The translations under genes were made by a program, and so were the position numbers. From positions 9,936,001 through 10,000,000 of the forward strand of contig JARWIR010000008.1 of NCBI GenBank assembly GCA_029959085.1: a DNA stretch of 64,000 nucleotides, in the 5' to 3' direction. This document shows, one piece after another, positions 35,701 through 46,964 of the stretch. This DNA comes from Nemophila menziesii. Taxonomy: Eukaryota; Streptophyta; Magnoliopsida; Boraginales; Hydrophyllaceae. The notes beneath the pieces are model-generated. The model saw only the letters and a program-made list of their open reading frames with translations. It did not search any database and was not told the DNA's origin. Numbering within the stretch: the stretch's first letter is position 1; every line of letters begins with the position of its first letter.

Positions 35701-36150
35701 TCTTCCGGTCAAGAAAAACGAAAACATATGACAATACAGTTGCTCGCGTGTAATGCCAGGAGTAATGTAGGCATCACAAATCTGCATAAACTTCTGAATC
35801 GCTTTTACTGGATCTTGTATTGCAGTACCAGTATAGAGTCCGAAACTTTGGAATTGACTGAGCCTACCCGGATCGGGTCTAAATTTGATATTCGGAATCT
35901 CAGGAGGGCGGTAACCGATGGGTTGAACATGGAATGGTACATTAAGGCCAGGTAGATCTTGTTCAACTCGGTTCTGTTGATTATTAAGATTATTCCCATT
36001 ACCTCCTCCTGCTGGTAGTTGTTGTCCTTCTTGTCCACCGAGTGGTGGATCTTGTTGACCGAGAGGTGGTCCAAGTGGTGGATCTTGTTGCAATCCTCCT
36101 CCTGGTAATTGTTGTCCTCCTCCAACTGGTGGATTTAGTTGGGCTGCCAT
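32778..36150 (-). pseudogene. Gag-protease-GPY/F polyprotein of the complete element, three stops plus a MITE insertion
   Basis: The first ATG is at 36150; the frame is open further to 36243 without ATG. After removing the MITE and one duplication copy it is a single frame of 926 codons. Parts: Gln/Gly/Pro-rich N-terminus; Retrotrans_gag (AIQKFMQICDAY ... ASEWIERQPHGTIHSWRELQ ... FYEGLN); CCHC knuckle CQQCGVNDHSWEEC; Gln-rich linker; coiled coil and Glu/Lys-rich acidic part; retropepsin (MYDVGSGVNLMP ... VPIILGRPFM); then FGVGHEVLRK ... FKDSWMGPFIVTKVVS and VDVHSLTRCW, resembling the integrase C-terminal GPY/F module. Stops: TAA 35566-35568, TGA 34792-34794, TAA 34159-34161, all in frame. No RT, RNase H or integrase core lies between PR and GPY/F. 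Confidence 0.88.
33405..33991. mobile_element. hAT-like MITE (587 bp) inserted in the protease codons, 8-bp duplication
   Basis: Ends TAGGGCTGCAAGCGAACC and GGTTCGTTTGCAGCCCTA are inverted repeats (17 of 18). The duplication GGCATAAG (33397-33404 and 33992-33999) is perfect and falls in the Leu-Met-Pro codons of the retropepsin. The left ~110 bp is repeated in direct orientation at 33768 (TAGGGCTACAAATGAACC), so the element carries an internal copy of its own left end. Subterminal GCTCGTT/AAGCTCAAG motifs are dense. No transposase. Confidence 0.92.
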
Positions 36151-36386
36151 AACTCTTCTCAAGGCTCTTTCCTCACGAACTCGTTTGTTGTAAGGTCTGA
36201 AGCTCCTCTCAGGCTCCGATAAGGGAGGCCAAGAATTGAACACTGTGAAACCTGAAAAAGACTAAAGCAAACCACAAGCGTAAATCTGGAAAAATAAAAA
36301 CTAAAACTAAACTAAAAACTGAAAAGTAAAAACTAATTAAAAACTAAAACTCGAAATAGATAACCCACACGCTAACGAGACACAAG

Positions 36387-36404
36387 TCCCCGGCAGCGGC
36401 TCCA
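36387..36404 (-). other. Primer binding site, tRNA-Asp type
   Basis: TGGAGCCGCTGCCGGGGA, six bases (AGTTTT) inside the 5' LTR end. It differs at two positions from TGGCGCCGTTGCCGGGGA, the usual complement of plant tRNA-Asp in Tat/Athila-type gypsy elements. The element at 60569 has the same spacing. Confidence 0.8.
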
Positions 36405-36410
36405 AAAACT

Positions 36411-37946
36411 TGGTGTCGCCTAGGGTGTGATAAAAATAAGATCATTTTAAGTATGGAAAACTATGCACTCTCACCCTAGACAGGCACAGTACTGCAAGTA
36501 TTACAGGACGTATGCAAGTATCAATGATAAGTAGAGTTCGTTCTCAGGGACTTAAGTGTGTTAATCGCGTAGGAAACAATATCGAGTAAAAGTAAATAAT
36601 TAAAAGACAGAAAATAAAGCAAGTAATTTTCGAGATTAGCAATTAAAACTAATTAAAACTAGGAAAATAAAGACAATAAAGTAAAGGATTAAGAAATATG
36701 AGATGAGAAGTATAGCTTAGGTTTTGCTAGTATGCACTAATCCTTCTAATTCTATCTATAATCTAGTTCATAAGGGAGAATATTAGCTCTTGGTAATACT
36801 TAGTCAGGATTCTAAATTCCCCAAGCTTAGACCTTGAGAGCGACTAAGGGGGCTACGTCACAACCAAGAAGTGATTTCAAATAGGGTTATCAAACGCCAC
36901 TAAGGTCCTAAGCAAATACTGCAATCTTGGTGATACGGTGGTTAAAACAAACCCTAATGACTATCTAGTTAGAAGTATGTTTTGTCAGAACTGCTATCGA
37001 CACTAGACACTATGTGGTGGTTCAATAATAAACACCCTGTCAAGGAGACCATCTAACTACTATTAAAACAATCCTAAAGTGATCAGTTCTAGGAAAGACA
37101 TTAAATCAAAACACATAAGCAAATATAAAGTAAGAAGCTAATATCAGATTAAAACATATAATTCCCAAAGAAACTTAGATAGAAGAATTAGAATTCATAG
37201 ATTATACATATGCAAAACCCAAGCTATGGGAGGTTTAGTTCATACCTGAAGGAAATAAACTAAAAGAAATTACAAAAGACATCATCTTGCTCTCTACAAT
37301 AAACTGGAAGAATAAAACCTTAAGAACTAATTACTATGAGGCAAGGATTATTTACAAGTGATATAAGGGTGTATTTATAGGTTTTTAGAAGACCTAATTC
37401 GTTTTCTTGAGGAATAGTTAAGGTAATGGACTTCTAGCCCAACTCAAATTCGTATGGAAATAAAGATAAACACTGCTGCACCGTTTTGAGCACATCTTCT
37501 TCGTTATTGGTCCGATTTTGCTCCACAAGATACCAAAAGAATCGCAACAGAATTATCTTGCCATCAAAGAAGGAAATCTCCAAATTCGGCATATTTCTTA
37601 GGTAAAAACCCATATCTTTGGACGTGTATGCAGAATCCCAGATTTAGGCAGCTTTTCCTTTTCCATCTTTTTAGCTTATATTTCCTTTTCTCCAATTACC
37701 ATGCAAATCTCTTTCCATAAGTTGTTGTCTTTGACTTGGACTCTAATTAATCTCCATAATTATCTTTAAATCTACACACTAAATAAACAATTAAACCCAA
37801 TATGCTCTAAAAATATTATTTCTACAAATCAAGACACAAAATAGGAAAGTGCACTAAAACTCAAGAAAATCGACATTATTGACTTCTAAAACACTAAAAA
37901 TGATGTCTCATCTTGACATAAATCTATCACAAATGAGGAGACATCA
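36411..37946 (-). mobile_element. 5' LTR of the complete element
   Basis: 1536 bp, TGGTGTCGCC to GGAGACATCA on the + strand. It is the promoter-bearing copy for minus-strand transcription. It is nearly identical to 27405-28940; scattered, mostly transition differences were seen. Confidence 0.92.
37371..37380 (-). promoter_or_regulatory. TATA box in the 5' LTR
   Basis: CTATAAATAC on the minus strand. The same box is conserved in most LTRs of this superfamily in the window, including 61143-61151, and is mutated in the 3' LTR copy of this element. It marks the likely transcription start region. Confidence 0.6.
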
Positions 37947-38069
37947 ACCCCACTCCTACCTCAAAGTTGAGTCGTGTCCCACGGCTCAAAATTGACACAA
38001 AATGCAATAATTAACAAGCAAATACGAATACCAAATAGTATATATTGAAAAATTAAAACAAAAGCGTTA

Positions 38070-39760
38070 AGAAGGATGTTTATATAATGGAGGGAGTGGG
38101 ATTTTTCAAACGTGTCAAAGGGATTAGGTTGGGGGACCCCATCTTCCCATACATATTTGTTATTTCTATTGAAGTGTTATCTCAAATATTATCTCTAAAT
38201 TGATGATTAATAAACCTCATATGGAATTTAAAATGTATAAGAATAAAGCTTAACCACTTTTTTTTGCAGATGACTTGTTGGTGTTATTCAAACTATCAAG
38301 TCAATCTTGTAATCATATTTTTCTACACGTTGTTTTGTTTACTAGTAAGTGACTTGAAAAGTAACCTTTTATACGGTGGATGCAATCAAGAAACTTAAAA
38401 AAAGGATTTTCAATGTGCTTAATATTTCAGAAGGAAAATTACCCTTGAGATAATTTAGAATCCGATTAATACATGTCGATTGAACATAAAATAATATAAA
38501 GTGTTGGTTGATAAGTTGGTGCAGAGAATTGATCATTGGAGCACTAAACTCTCCTTATTTGGGGGTAGAATGTAACTTACAAAATTTGTTCTATGTAGAC
38601 TATTAGTGTATTTGTGCAGTGTTTATGCTCTTCCAAATAAACTCATTCAATTACTTAATATTAAGATGGAAACTTTCCTTTGGAAGGGCTCAATAAATTA
38701 CATTGGTTGGGCAAAAGTAGCATGGGACAAAGTTTGTGTTTCAAAAGACGAAGGTAATTAGGGGTCAAAAACCTTGAATTTCACAATAAATCCGTCCAAC
38801 TAAAGCTTCTATGGTCTTATTGAGACTTGTCAAAGTATTTCATTAGATATCAAGTTAACAATGGGCACAACACATATTCTATGATGGGACAAGTGGCTAC
38901 CAAACCAAAAACATTTAACAGACGTCAAAATACAATGTTCCAGACAACTATAGAGCAATAAATATAATCATTTCATTCAAGGTGCGCAATGTAAATGGCC
39001 ATCTAATCTTAAATAGTGCAAATAGACCCAAATGCCCAAGATAAGGTTTTCAGTGAAGGCGTTAAAAGTGGGACATTCATCACCTCAGAAATATAGAATA
39101 TTAGCAAGCCAAAAGCAACAAAAAATTATTGGAATAAGATTATTTGGGAAAACAAAATTAGGCCAAGACACAAATACATACTTTGGCTAGCACATTTGAA
39201 AATATTAGCAATTATGAAGCTATGAGTTTCATGTTACCAAAACACAATATAGAATAAAGCTTTCGTAACCTGGAAGACGAAGATAGTGAACATATTTATT
39301 GGGATTGTACTTTCATGAAGGAATTATGGCTTAAAATAATGATATTAAATTAATGTTCTCTTGTTAATTACATTACATAGAACTATACAAGCTTGTACTT
39401 TCAACACCATCAGACAACACAAAAATGTGACCAGCATTTTCAGATTATATCCGGATAGTGGTGGTTTATAACATTTGGTGGGACAGGAAAAGAAAATTTC
39501 ATGGTAAATCATATAAATCTATGGAGGTTTTACTAATGTAGATAAAGCAAGTCATGTATGAACGGTCGGTGACAACTAAGGTTTTCACGCAAACTGAGAA
39601 AGAAGATAGTGAAGAGGTCATTAGTTGGGACTTGTGAATGAAGGGATCATATGGAGAGTGTGGCTACCAAAGTGGATTGGGAGATAATGGCATATCTTCT
39701 TGGCACTAAAGTACAAAAAAAGAAGCCCAAGCCAAAACATTGAAGGTGGACTTCAAATGT
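38070..39760 (+). pseudogene. LINE ORF2 relic, copy 2
   Basis: Sister of 23160-24940 with the same motif order: RVKGIRLGDPIFPYIFV-like motif B, FADDLLVLF motif C, and the HWSTKLSLFGGRM-like and AWDKVCVSK segments, then the zf-RVT-like end. Many stops and indels are present, including a deletion near 38820 (LWSY|ETCQ) shared with copy 3, which groups copies 2 and 3. The spacer 39761-40340 holds nothing else. Confidence 0.68.
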
Positions 39761-40340
39761 ATCTTCTTTTTTTTAGTTCAACTATTTTTCTTTTGATTTT
39801 GGTTTATTGTTTTTAAGTATATTTTAAGAATTAATTTTTACGCAATAGCATATTTATGTAAAGGACTAGTTAGTAGATAATATTTTATTACCAAGGAAAA
39901 ATATTTATGTGGATATTTGTGTCATTTGGTCTATATATAAACTAATTAGACTATTATAAGATGAACGACCTTAAGTTGGAAATTAGATGAATTATATCAC
40001 ACTAATGAGAATCGGCCATTATTCCTCAATCATAAAGAAATTGACCATATGTGTACAAAAAATAAACCTAACATGACGAGAATTGCCACAATCAATCTAA
40101 TATTTTTACTTATTTCGCTAGCACAATACTTACATAATATAGTGATTCTTTTATTATTTTAATTTGTCAAAATCAGATTATTCTAAAAAAACTCATTAGA
40201 AATGTATCAAATATACTACATATTCTTCATTGATGAACTTTAGTTTCATTTTTTATACGAACAAATATATGTAATCCATAAATTGACATATAATCAAAAG
40301 GACATACAATCTAATGAAGTAGTGCTTGTAACACTGAGCC

Positions 40341-40993
40341 TTATATATTTGTACTTAGATTGTTCAAGCTTAAAATTCCATTTATATCATCAATATCTAA
40401 GACTTTAAAAAAACCTGCTGGAGTCATTGAATACATGGATGCCTGGGGTTTTTTGCTATGATCAAGTCCAAGTAATGCCCAAGTTCATGCAAAGCCACCG
40501 ATTATATGTGAATTTGACCTGGTTTAACATCTGGTGACCACTTCTCATCAACATCAAAGTTAACAATTCCACGAGTTGGGCGAGTTTCTTGGGCTAATCT
40601 GTTGTATGGATGATCGATATGTTGGAAATTAAATTTGATATTAGCTTTGTTAAAATCTTGTATATATGTAAATTTAAATTCTGCGACGAAAGCCCATTCA
40701 TATAATGCTTGTCTAATAGGGCAACATCTTGTCTCGTACCTGGTGCAAATGAATATGTCAAATTTTTCTTGGCCGTGTTGGTTTCCCTTGAAAATATGCA
40801 TAATAAGAACAATTTTTTTTATTATGTTGATGCAAATCTGGCATTCCGCAATGAGGTTGGCTCATCATTTCAATCATATTAGCTTCCAAAACCCTAGTGA
40901 CATTAATGTTGTGGAAACGTTGGTATCGTTCTATAGCTAATATTAAAGGATTATCAAAAACATCATTAGTAAAGGGATTGTGTTGGCCCATAT
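40341..40993 (-). pseudogene. Matrix metalloproteinase pseudogene 2
   Basis: Homologous to the intact MMP from its YMGQH (~residue 56) to the C-terminus. The start codon, signal peptide and proximal promoter are deleted: homology jumps at 40993/40994 straight to upstream sequence. The cysteine switch survives as PHCGMPD. Frameshifts occur in the ARPTRPRKN and CTRYETRC parts. A 1-base deletion falls inside the zinc site right after HELGH, so the third His is out of frame. It is non-functional. Confidence 0.9.
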
Positions 40994-41239
40994 ACACATG
41001 CAACGCCTAGATAACTCATTTTCTGTCTCAACGCGTATTTAGCTAAATAGAGTTATTTTTAAGGAAATCTTATTACATTATAACTCTTTTGGTAAACACT
41101 TTAAAAGAAAAACTTTTGGTAGATTATTATTATTTTGACAAATAAAATTACAATTAAAGTTTGTTGACTTTTTTTGAATTAATAAATTTTACAAGTCAAG
41201 GGGAAAATTAAAAAAATGCGGTAATATTTTCATAAGTAG

Positions 41240-41700
41240 ATGGATAAGGATCATTTACAACCCTAAAATTTATTATTTTGCATTAATGACATTAATTGTT
41301 AATAATAATTAAAAAAAATATTATAAAGTTATTACTCGACGGCCCAGATCCTTTACATAAAGAGCGACCAGGATCATCTAAAACTCCATAATTGACTACT
41401 TTCCATTAATGACATTAAGCTACCAATATCGTCTTAACCTCCATAATTTACTCCTTTGCATTAACAACTTTAATTGCTTCTACTAATTAAAAATAATCAA
41501 TGTATAAAGCATATTACTCGACGACGCATATCATCTACATAAAGAGCGGTCAAGATCGTCTGAAACCCCAAAATTACTCTTGCAAATTAATAACATTAAT
41601 TGCATCTACTAATTACAGAAAAATTAAATGATAAAATAGATATTTTTAAACGGCATGCATCCTCTCCATAAAAGATGACCAACATCGTTTGTGACCCATT
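41240..41700. repeat. Tail tandem repeat of unit 2
   Basis: Same ~100-150-bp repeat as 26690-27125: TCGACGGCCCAGATCC, ACATAAAGAGCG, ATTAATGACATTAA, at least four imperfect copies. Confidence 0.6.
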
Positions 41701-41737
41701 AATTCACTTATTCTTATTAAATGCATTAACTAATTTT

Positions 41738-43013
41738 GACTAATAAAATTAAGTTAATTGTCTATTATCCCAATTCATTAGACATCTAAAGGTTCCGTGT
41801 TTGATCCATGCTAACCACAATCCTTCGAATTTGTTTTGTCCAAACGGCTTAGATATCTGTCTTTTACCTAAGAGATTTGGGTTCGATTCTCGTCAATGGA
41901 ACACAATATTTTTTAAGTGCTCACCCAAGGGACTTGGGTTCGATTCTCATTATATGAACAAACCTTTTCTCTTTTCCATAAACCATAAAGGATGAACATT
42001 GAACCCATAGGTCTTGCCCATTAGGTAGCCAATAAGAAAGGATCTTGATTTATTGGAAACCATTTCCAGGGTTATTCAGAGGGGTCTCCAATGGCGTGTA
42101 GGTTACCTCTAAGCTACCTAGACGGGAGGTAAAGAGACTTTTGAATCCCGACTAATGTGAAATAATCCATTCTCCCTTATTTTTGGAAACTTGAATTTAG
42201 TAGGATAGGTTTGTACTTGCATATCCTTCGCTTTTATCTTATTTGCATAAGTGTTTATTTTAATTAATTAGAAAACAAAACAATTTGCTTGCTCATATTT
42301 TAATCAAAACATTTGAATCCGTATATTCTAATATTGAACACGAGTTAAAGTAAATAATTAAATCCATGAGAAAAAACTTGTTTTACTTTTAATTACTTGT
42401 ACCGACCCGTACACTTGCGGAGAGTTAATCGTGGTTTGCGGGGCGTCTGATCTTTTTACATTATTATTTTATCACATACCTGGACCCACCACATGCTATA
42501 TTGATGGATTATACCCAAAAGTAAGTTGGCAAATTGTGGTCCTTCAATAAAGTTCTAACCATTTTTTGGTACGTTCGGTTTTTCTTTCTACTACCCCATT
42601 TTGTTGGGGAGTTTTAGGAGACGAAATATTTTGCTAATATATTTCTTGCAAGTATCTATGCCTTGTGGAAAAGTCTATAAAATTCATCAAAGGCAATGTT
42701 TGTAGATGCAAGAAATATTACCCCTGTAAGAATAGTGTAATCATCAACAATAACACACACATGATATGAAACTCCTAAGCTAGTGACATCAAGAAGGCCA
42801 TAAAAGCATATACTATAGTTGAAGGATGGTGGCCCTCGAGGCTAGATGATAAAACCACACTCGGGGACGGCTCCTCGTAACTGAATGAGCCATCACAAGT
42901 AGTAAAAGTAACTTATAATTGTTCTCAACAAGGACTATCGAGTTAATTGTTGTGTGTTAATTAATTATTCGGAATGCTAGTCATGATAAAAATATAACTG
43001 GAAGATTATATTT
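41738..43013. repeat. Tandem duplication, copy A (1276 bp)
   Basis: From GACTAATAAAATTAAGTTAA to GGAAGATTATATTT. It is followed immediately by an almost identical second copy. It contains tRNA-like B-box sequences (~41886 and ~41935), a reversed LTR relic and a copia integrase relic (42486-42860). Small ORF 41801-41995 has an identical twin at 43077-43271 and is not considered a gene. Confidence 0.9.
42486..42860 (-). pseudogene. Copia integrase relic, copy 2 (in tandem copy A)
   Basis: The minus strand encodes NGVVERKTERTKKWLEL preceded, in a shifted frame, by SPKTPQQ, and upstream LASTNIAFDEF-like pieces. This is the same integrase fragment as 19776-20040 and 54625-54987. An almost identical copy is at 43762-44136 in tandem copy B. 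Multiple stops are present. Confidence 0.6.
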
Positions 43014-44289
43014 GACTAATAAAATTAAGTTAATTGTCTATTATCCCAATTCATTAGACATCTAAAGGTTCCGTGTTTGATCCATGCTAACCACAATCCT
43101 TCGAATTTGTTTTGTCCAAACGGTTTAGATATCTGTCTTTTACCTAAGAGATTTGGGTTCGATTCTCGTCAATGGAACACAATATTTTTTAAGTGCTCAC
43201 CCAAGGGACTTGGGTTCGATTCTCATTATATGAACAAACCTTTTCTCTTTTCCATAAACCATAAAGGATGAACATTGAAACCAGAGGTCTTGCCCATTAG
43301 GTAGCCAATAAGAAAGGATCTTGATTAATTGGAAACCATTTCCAGGGTTATTCAGAGGGGTCTCCAATGGCGTGTAGGTTACCTCTAAGCTACCTGGACG
43401 GGAGGTAAAGAGACTTTTGAATCCCGACTAATGTGAAATAATCCATTCTCCCTTATTTTTGGAATCTTGAATTTAGTAGGATAGGTTTGTACTTGCATAT
43501 CCTTCGCTTTTATCTTATTTGCATAAGGGTTTATTTTAATTAATTAGAAAACAAAACAATTTGCTTGCTCATATTTTAATCAAAACATTTGAATCCGTAT
43601 ATTCTAATATTGAACACGAGTTAAAGTAAATAATTAAATCCATGAGAAAAAACTTGTTTTACTTTTAATTACTTGTACCGACCCGTACACTTGCGGAGAG
43701 TTAATCGTGGTTTGCGGGGCGTCTGATCTTTTTACATTATTATTTTATCACATACCTGGACCCACCACATGCTATATTGATGGATTATACCCAAAAGTAA
43801 GTTGGCAAATTGTGGTCCTTCAATAAAGTTCTAGCCATTTTTTGGTACGTTCGGTTTTTCTTTCTACTACCCCATTTTGTTGGGGAGTTTTAGGAGACGA
43901 AATATTTTGCTAATATATTTCTTGCAAGTATCTATGCCTTATGGAAAAGTCTATAAAATTCATCAAAGGCAATGTTTGTAGATGCAAGAAATATTACCCC
44001 TGTAAGAATAGTGTAATCATCAACAATAACACACACATGATATGAAACTCCTAAGCTAGTGACATCAAGAAGGCCATAAAAGCATATACTATAGTTGAAG
44101 GATGGTGGCCCTCGAGGCTAGATGATAAAACCACACTCGGGGACGGCTCCTCGTAACTGAATGAGCCATCACAAGTAGTAAAAGTAACTTATAATTGTTC
44201 TCAACAAGGACTATCGAGTTAATTGTTGTGTGTTAATTAATTATTCGGAATGCTAGTCATGATAAAAATATAACTGGAAGATTATATTT
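43014..44289. repeat. Tandem duplication, copy B (1276 bp)
   Basis: Same length as copy A, with fewer than about fifteen differences seen by eye (for example GGCTTAG/GGTTTAG and TTCTAACC/TTCTAGCC). The junction at 43013/43014 shows no filler. Units 1 and 4 have one copy, so the duplication is private to unit 3 and recent. Confidence 0.9.
43762..44136 (-). pseudogene. Copia integrase relic, copy 3 (in tandem copy B)
   Basis: Product of the 1276-bp duplication, with the same motifs and the same stops as 42486-42860. It adds no independent coding information. Confidence 0.6.
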
Positions 44290-46960
44290 GGTTTCGAAAA
44301 TGTTTTGTAAATTATTAAACGATGAGAAACAAAATAAAAAATATTAAATTCAATTATATTTTAATGTAAAAATAGGAAAAGGACTAAAGAAAAAGTATGG
44401 AGATAATAGATAATTAGTAAGCTAAAGAAATACTTTTAAACCCCACTAGACATTGGTTAACCTTTTTTTTTTGTTTTAAAACACGAATTTGACTTTCTCA
44501 CTTTAGTCGGGGTTCAACTATCCACCAAAATCTCTCCCGGGAAGATATGGGTAGCCCTTAGACTCTAGGGAACTCTCTCGAGCGACTATACAAAATCCCT
44601 TGGACAATAGAATCTAACCCTATTTATTGTCCATTAGTCTAGACCTCTTAGTTCATAGACAAAATATCAAACAAACATGAACTATTTCCATAACACGACC
44701 ACTTTCTGGACTTAGTAAAATTTCTATATTAACCTAATAACTCGGTCGAAGTAATAAGTTCACAAATTCATATTCAATGGACAAACATCAAACTCATTTA
44801 AACTTTCAATCTCAAATTACATAAAACGATAAATTATTTTCTAGGGTTCATACATTTCTCAAGCCAATGATGAATTAGGTCATCCTAATGCAATATAATA
44901 CAATAAAAATATGAGTCATAATCATAATTAGCAAATAAAAGTAGAACAAATTACATTAATAATCAACGTCTAATGGAAATAGATGATGGGAAAACGTGTT
45001 ATGAAGTGGTGTTAACTTCTCCTTCTTCTTTCTCTAGATCCAAGCACCTCTAGCTCATTGAAAATGTTGTATAACTGATTTACCTTATTATTTTTCACCT
45101 AAGTAAAGTGTGAAAACATTTTTGGATTGTGGGACCCACTTGGGGTGGGTCAGAAGTGCCCCAAAAATGTTTTCTAGCAATGTTGGACATCTTCCCGTGA
45201 TGCTGCAAATATTAGCATAAGTTTGTAGTCTAAGCTCAAATTCACGAACCTCTTTCTCTCATGCATTTCAGACTCTAAGGAGTATCTTGAGTTCAAGGGA
45301 ATTGGTCGAATAACTCACTAAATGTGTGTGGTGACTCTCTCAAGTTGTCTTAAAAAATTATCAGCAATTTCACTTGACACTCTAAGTTGACTTCTAGCTC
45401 TTTAATCACCTTGACTTGGGGTTGAAATTGAATTTTTTACTTCCCCGCGTCATCTTAGGGCTTCATATCATCCAAGAACGTAGGAGTTATACACTTAACA
45501 AACAATTAATTCCCAAAACTCTTAAAGTGCTAAAATATCCAAGAATAAGAAAAAAATCAAGATATGTATTAGGGAGTAATACCTCACGTTCGTTCAATAA
45601 ACCCACAAAATGATGTCTCGTGACCTTATAAATATATCACAAAATAAAAGACATCAAGACCCCCAACTCAAGTTTTTATCGTCTTGACAAAATAAGTATT
45701 AAACTAGGGGCCAAAGTCCAACTAATTACAACTGAAGATAACTATTAGTCCACTCATGTTGTCTAATCGTCCACTCAACTACTACCTTTCCACTCAAACT
45801 TTACTTAAACACATAATTAGAAATCTTGAGGTCTTTGGATATAAGTAGGCTTAAGGTAGGGTGTGATATATTTTAGGTAATTTAGAGTGGGCTTTTGGAC
45901 CTCTCCTCACTATCCGTCAACTAATTCCCCAAGATTTTGAGTTTACGCTCATAAATGTGATAACTCATCCCCACGTGACGCACTCAGCTAAGCATCCCCA
46001 AATTTCCCTCACCAATTCATGATGATTATTTTGTAGGATTATTTTATCCTTTTCATCTATATTTTTTTTCTTCTCTTTTTTTTGTAAGTCAAACACGAGA
46101 CTCGTTTTGATGTGATTCTCGTTCTAATTTTTTCTTTTTGTGTTGCTTTTTTTTTCAAAGACTTTTATTTTATCAAATTCGGAAAGGATTTCAACAATGC
46201 ACGACATGATAAAGCATGACATAAGCATCTAACCACCCAATGTATCCCATGATCAAGAATACCCACCACCCCAAATTCAAGCTCAAAGACATTTAGTCCT
46301 AGGAATGTAACTCATGGGTGGGCCATATGGTCTAGTCCAAGAACTATAGGGTATAGGCTTTCAATGTGGTTATCAACAAAAAGTCTTAAGTATGGAAGGA
46401 GGCTGAGAAAGATATATAATTACGTTCGGTTAGTAAGTTAAAGACAACAATGGATATAAAAGAAACGCCTCGGTCATTTTCCTAACTACGTTGTTTCGTT
46501 ACCTTTTCACTTTAAGGTCATGATTTAAATGGTTTTTAAACTAGGTCGTACATTACATTATACAAACCACTCATTCTCACTTTGTTCAAATTATCTTTTT
46601 TGCATCGCTTACTAATTATTTCTATCTAAAAAAATTTAATCTCATAAAATTACTTTAAGCATACATTGGACTAACTAAAGACACGTTTATGTTCTATCTT
46701 TAACTCGTTTGAGTTACAGTTTTAGGTTCATTCTCTAAGTTCCACACCTATTACTTAAATTAATTTCTTTTGGTTTTTATCATTATCTAAATACATAAAA
46801 ACATTAACAAGGATGAGGACCACAAGTACCCCACTCCTACCTCAAAGTTGAGTCGTGTCCCCAAGACTCGAAACTGACACAAAATGCAATAATTAACAAG
46901 CAAATACGAATACCAAATAGTATATATTGAAAAATTAAAACAAAAAGGGTTAAGAAGAAT
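44290..46960 (-). repeat. Decayed gypsy-type LTR and 3' region, unit 3
   Basis: Collinear with 20460-23155 and 57440-60110. Its LTR part ends with AAAGACATCAAGACCCCCAA at ~45665; the 3' region follows to GTTGAGTCGTGTCCCC near 46850. No genes seen. Confidence 0.55.
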
Positions 46961-46964
46961 GTTT

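Larger units (their letters stand above)
27404..37946 (-). mobile_element. Complete gypsy-like LTR element (10.5 kb) without RT or integrase core
   Basis: Two LTRs of equal length (1536 bp) bound an internal region read on the minus strand: PBS, gag-PR-GPY/F reading frame (three stops, one MITE), GC-rich island, a 400-aa ORF, and a long 3' untranslated part. The target duplication is ACCCC (27399-27403 and 37947-37951); one extra T at 27404 lies between it and the LTR. The sequences at ~46826 and ~60005 (AAGTACCCCACTCCTACC) show the empty site. The LTRs differ at about two dozen positions by eye (~1.5%), so the insertion is young. RT, RNase H and integrase core are absent, so mobility would need enzymes from another element. 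Confidence 0.9.

Noticed and set aside
41801..43271. Two identical 64-aa ORFs as a duplicated gene
   Set aside because: They lie in a tandem-duplicated non-coding relic with tRNA-like motifs. Identity reflects the recent duplication, not selection.
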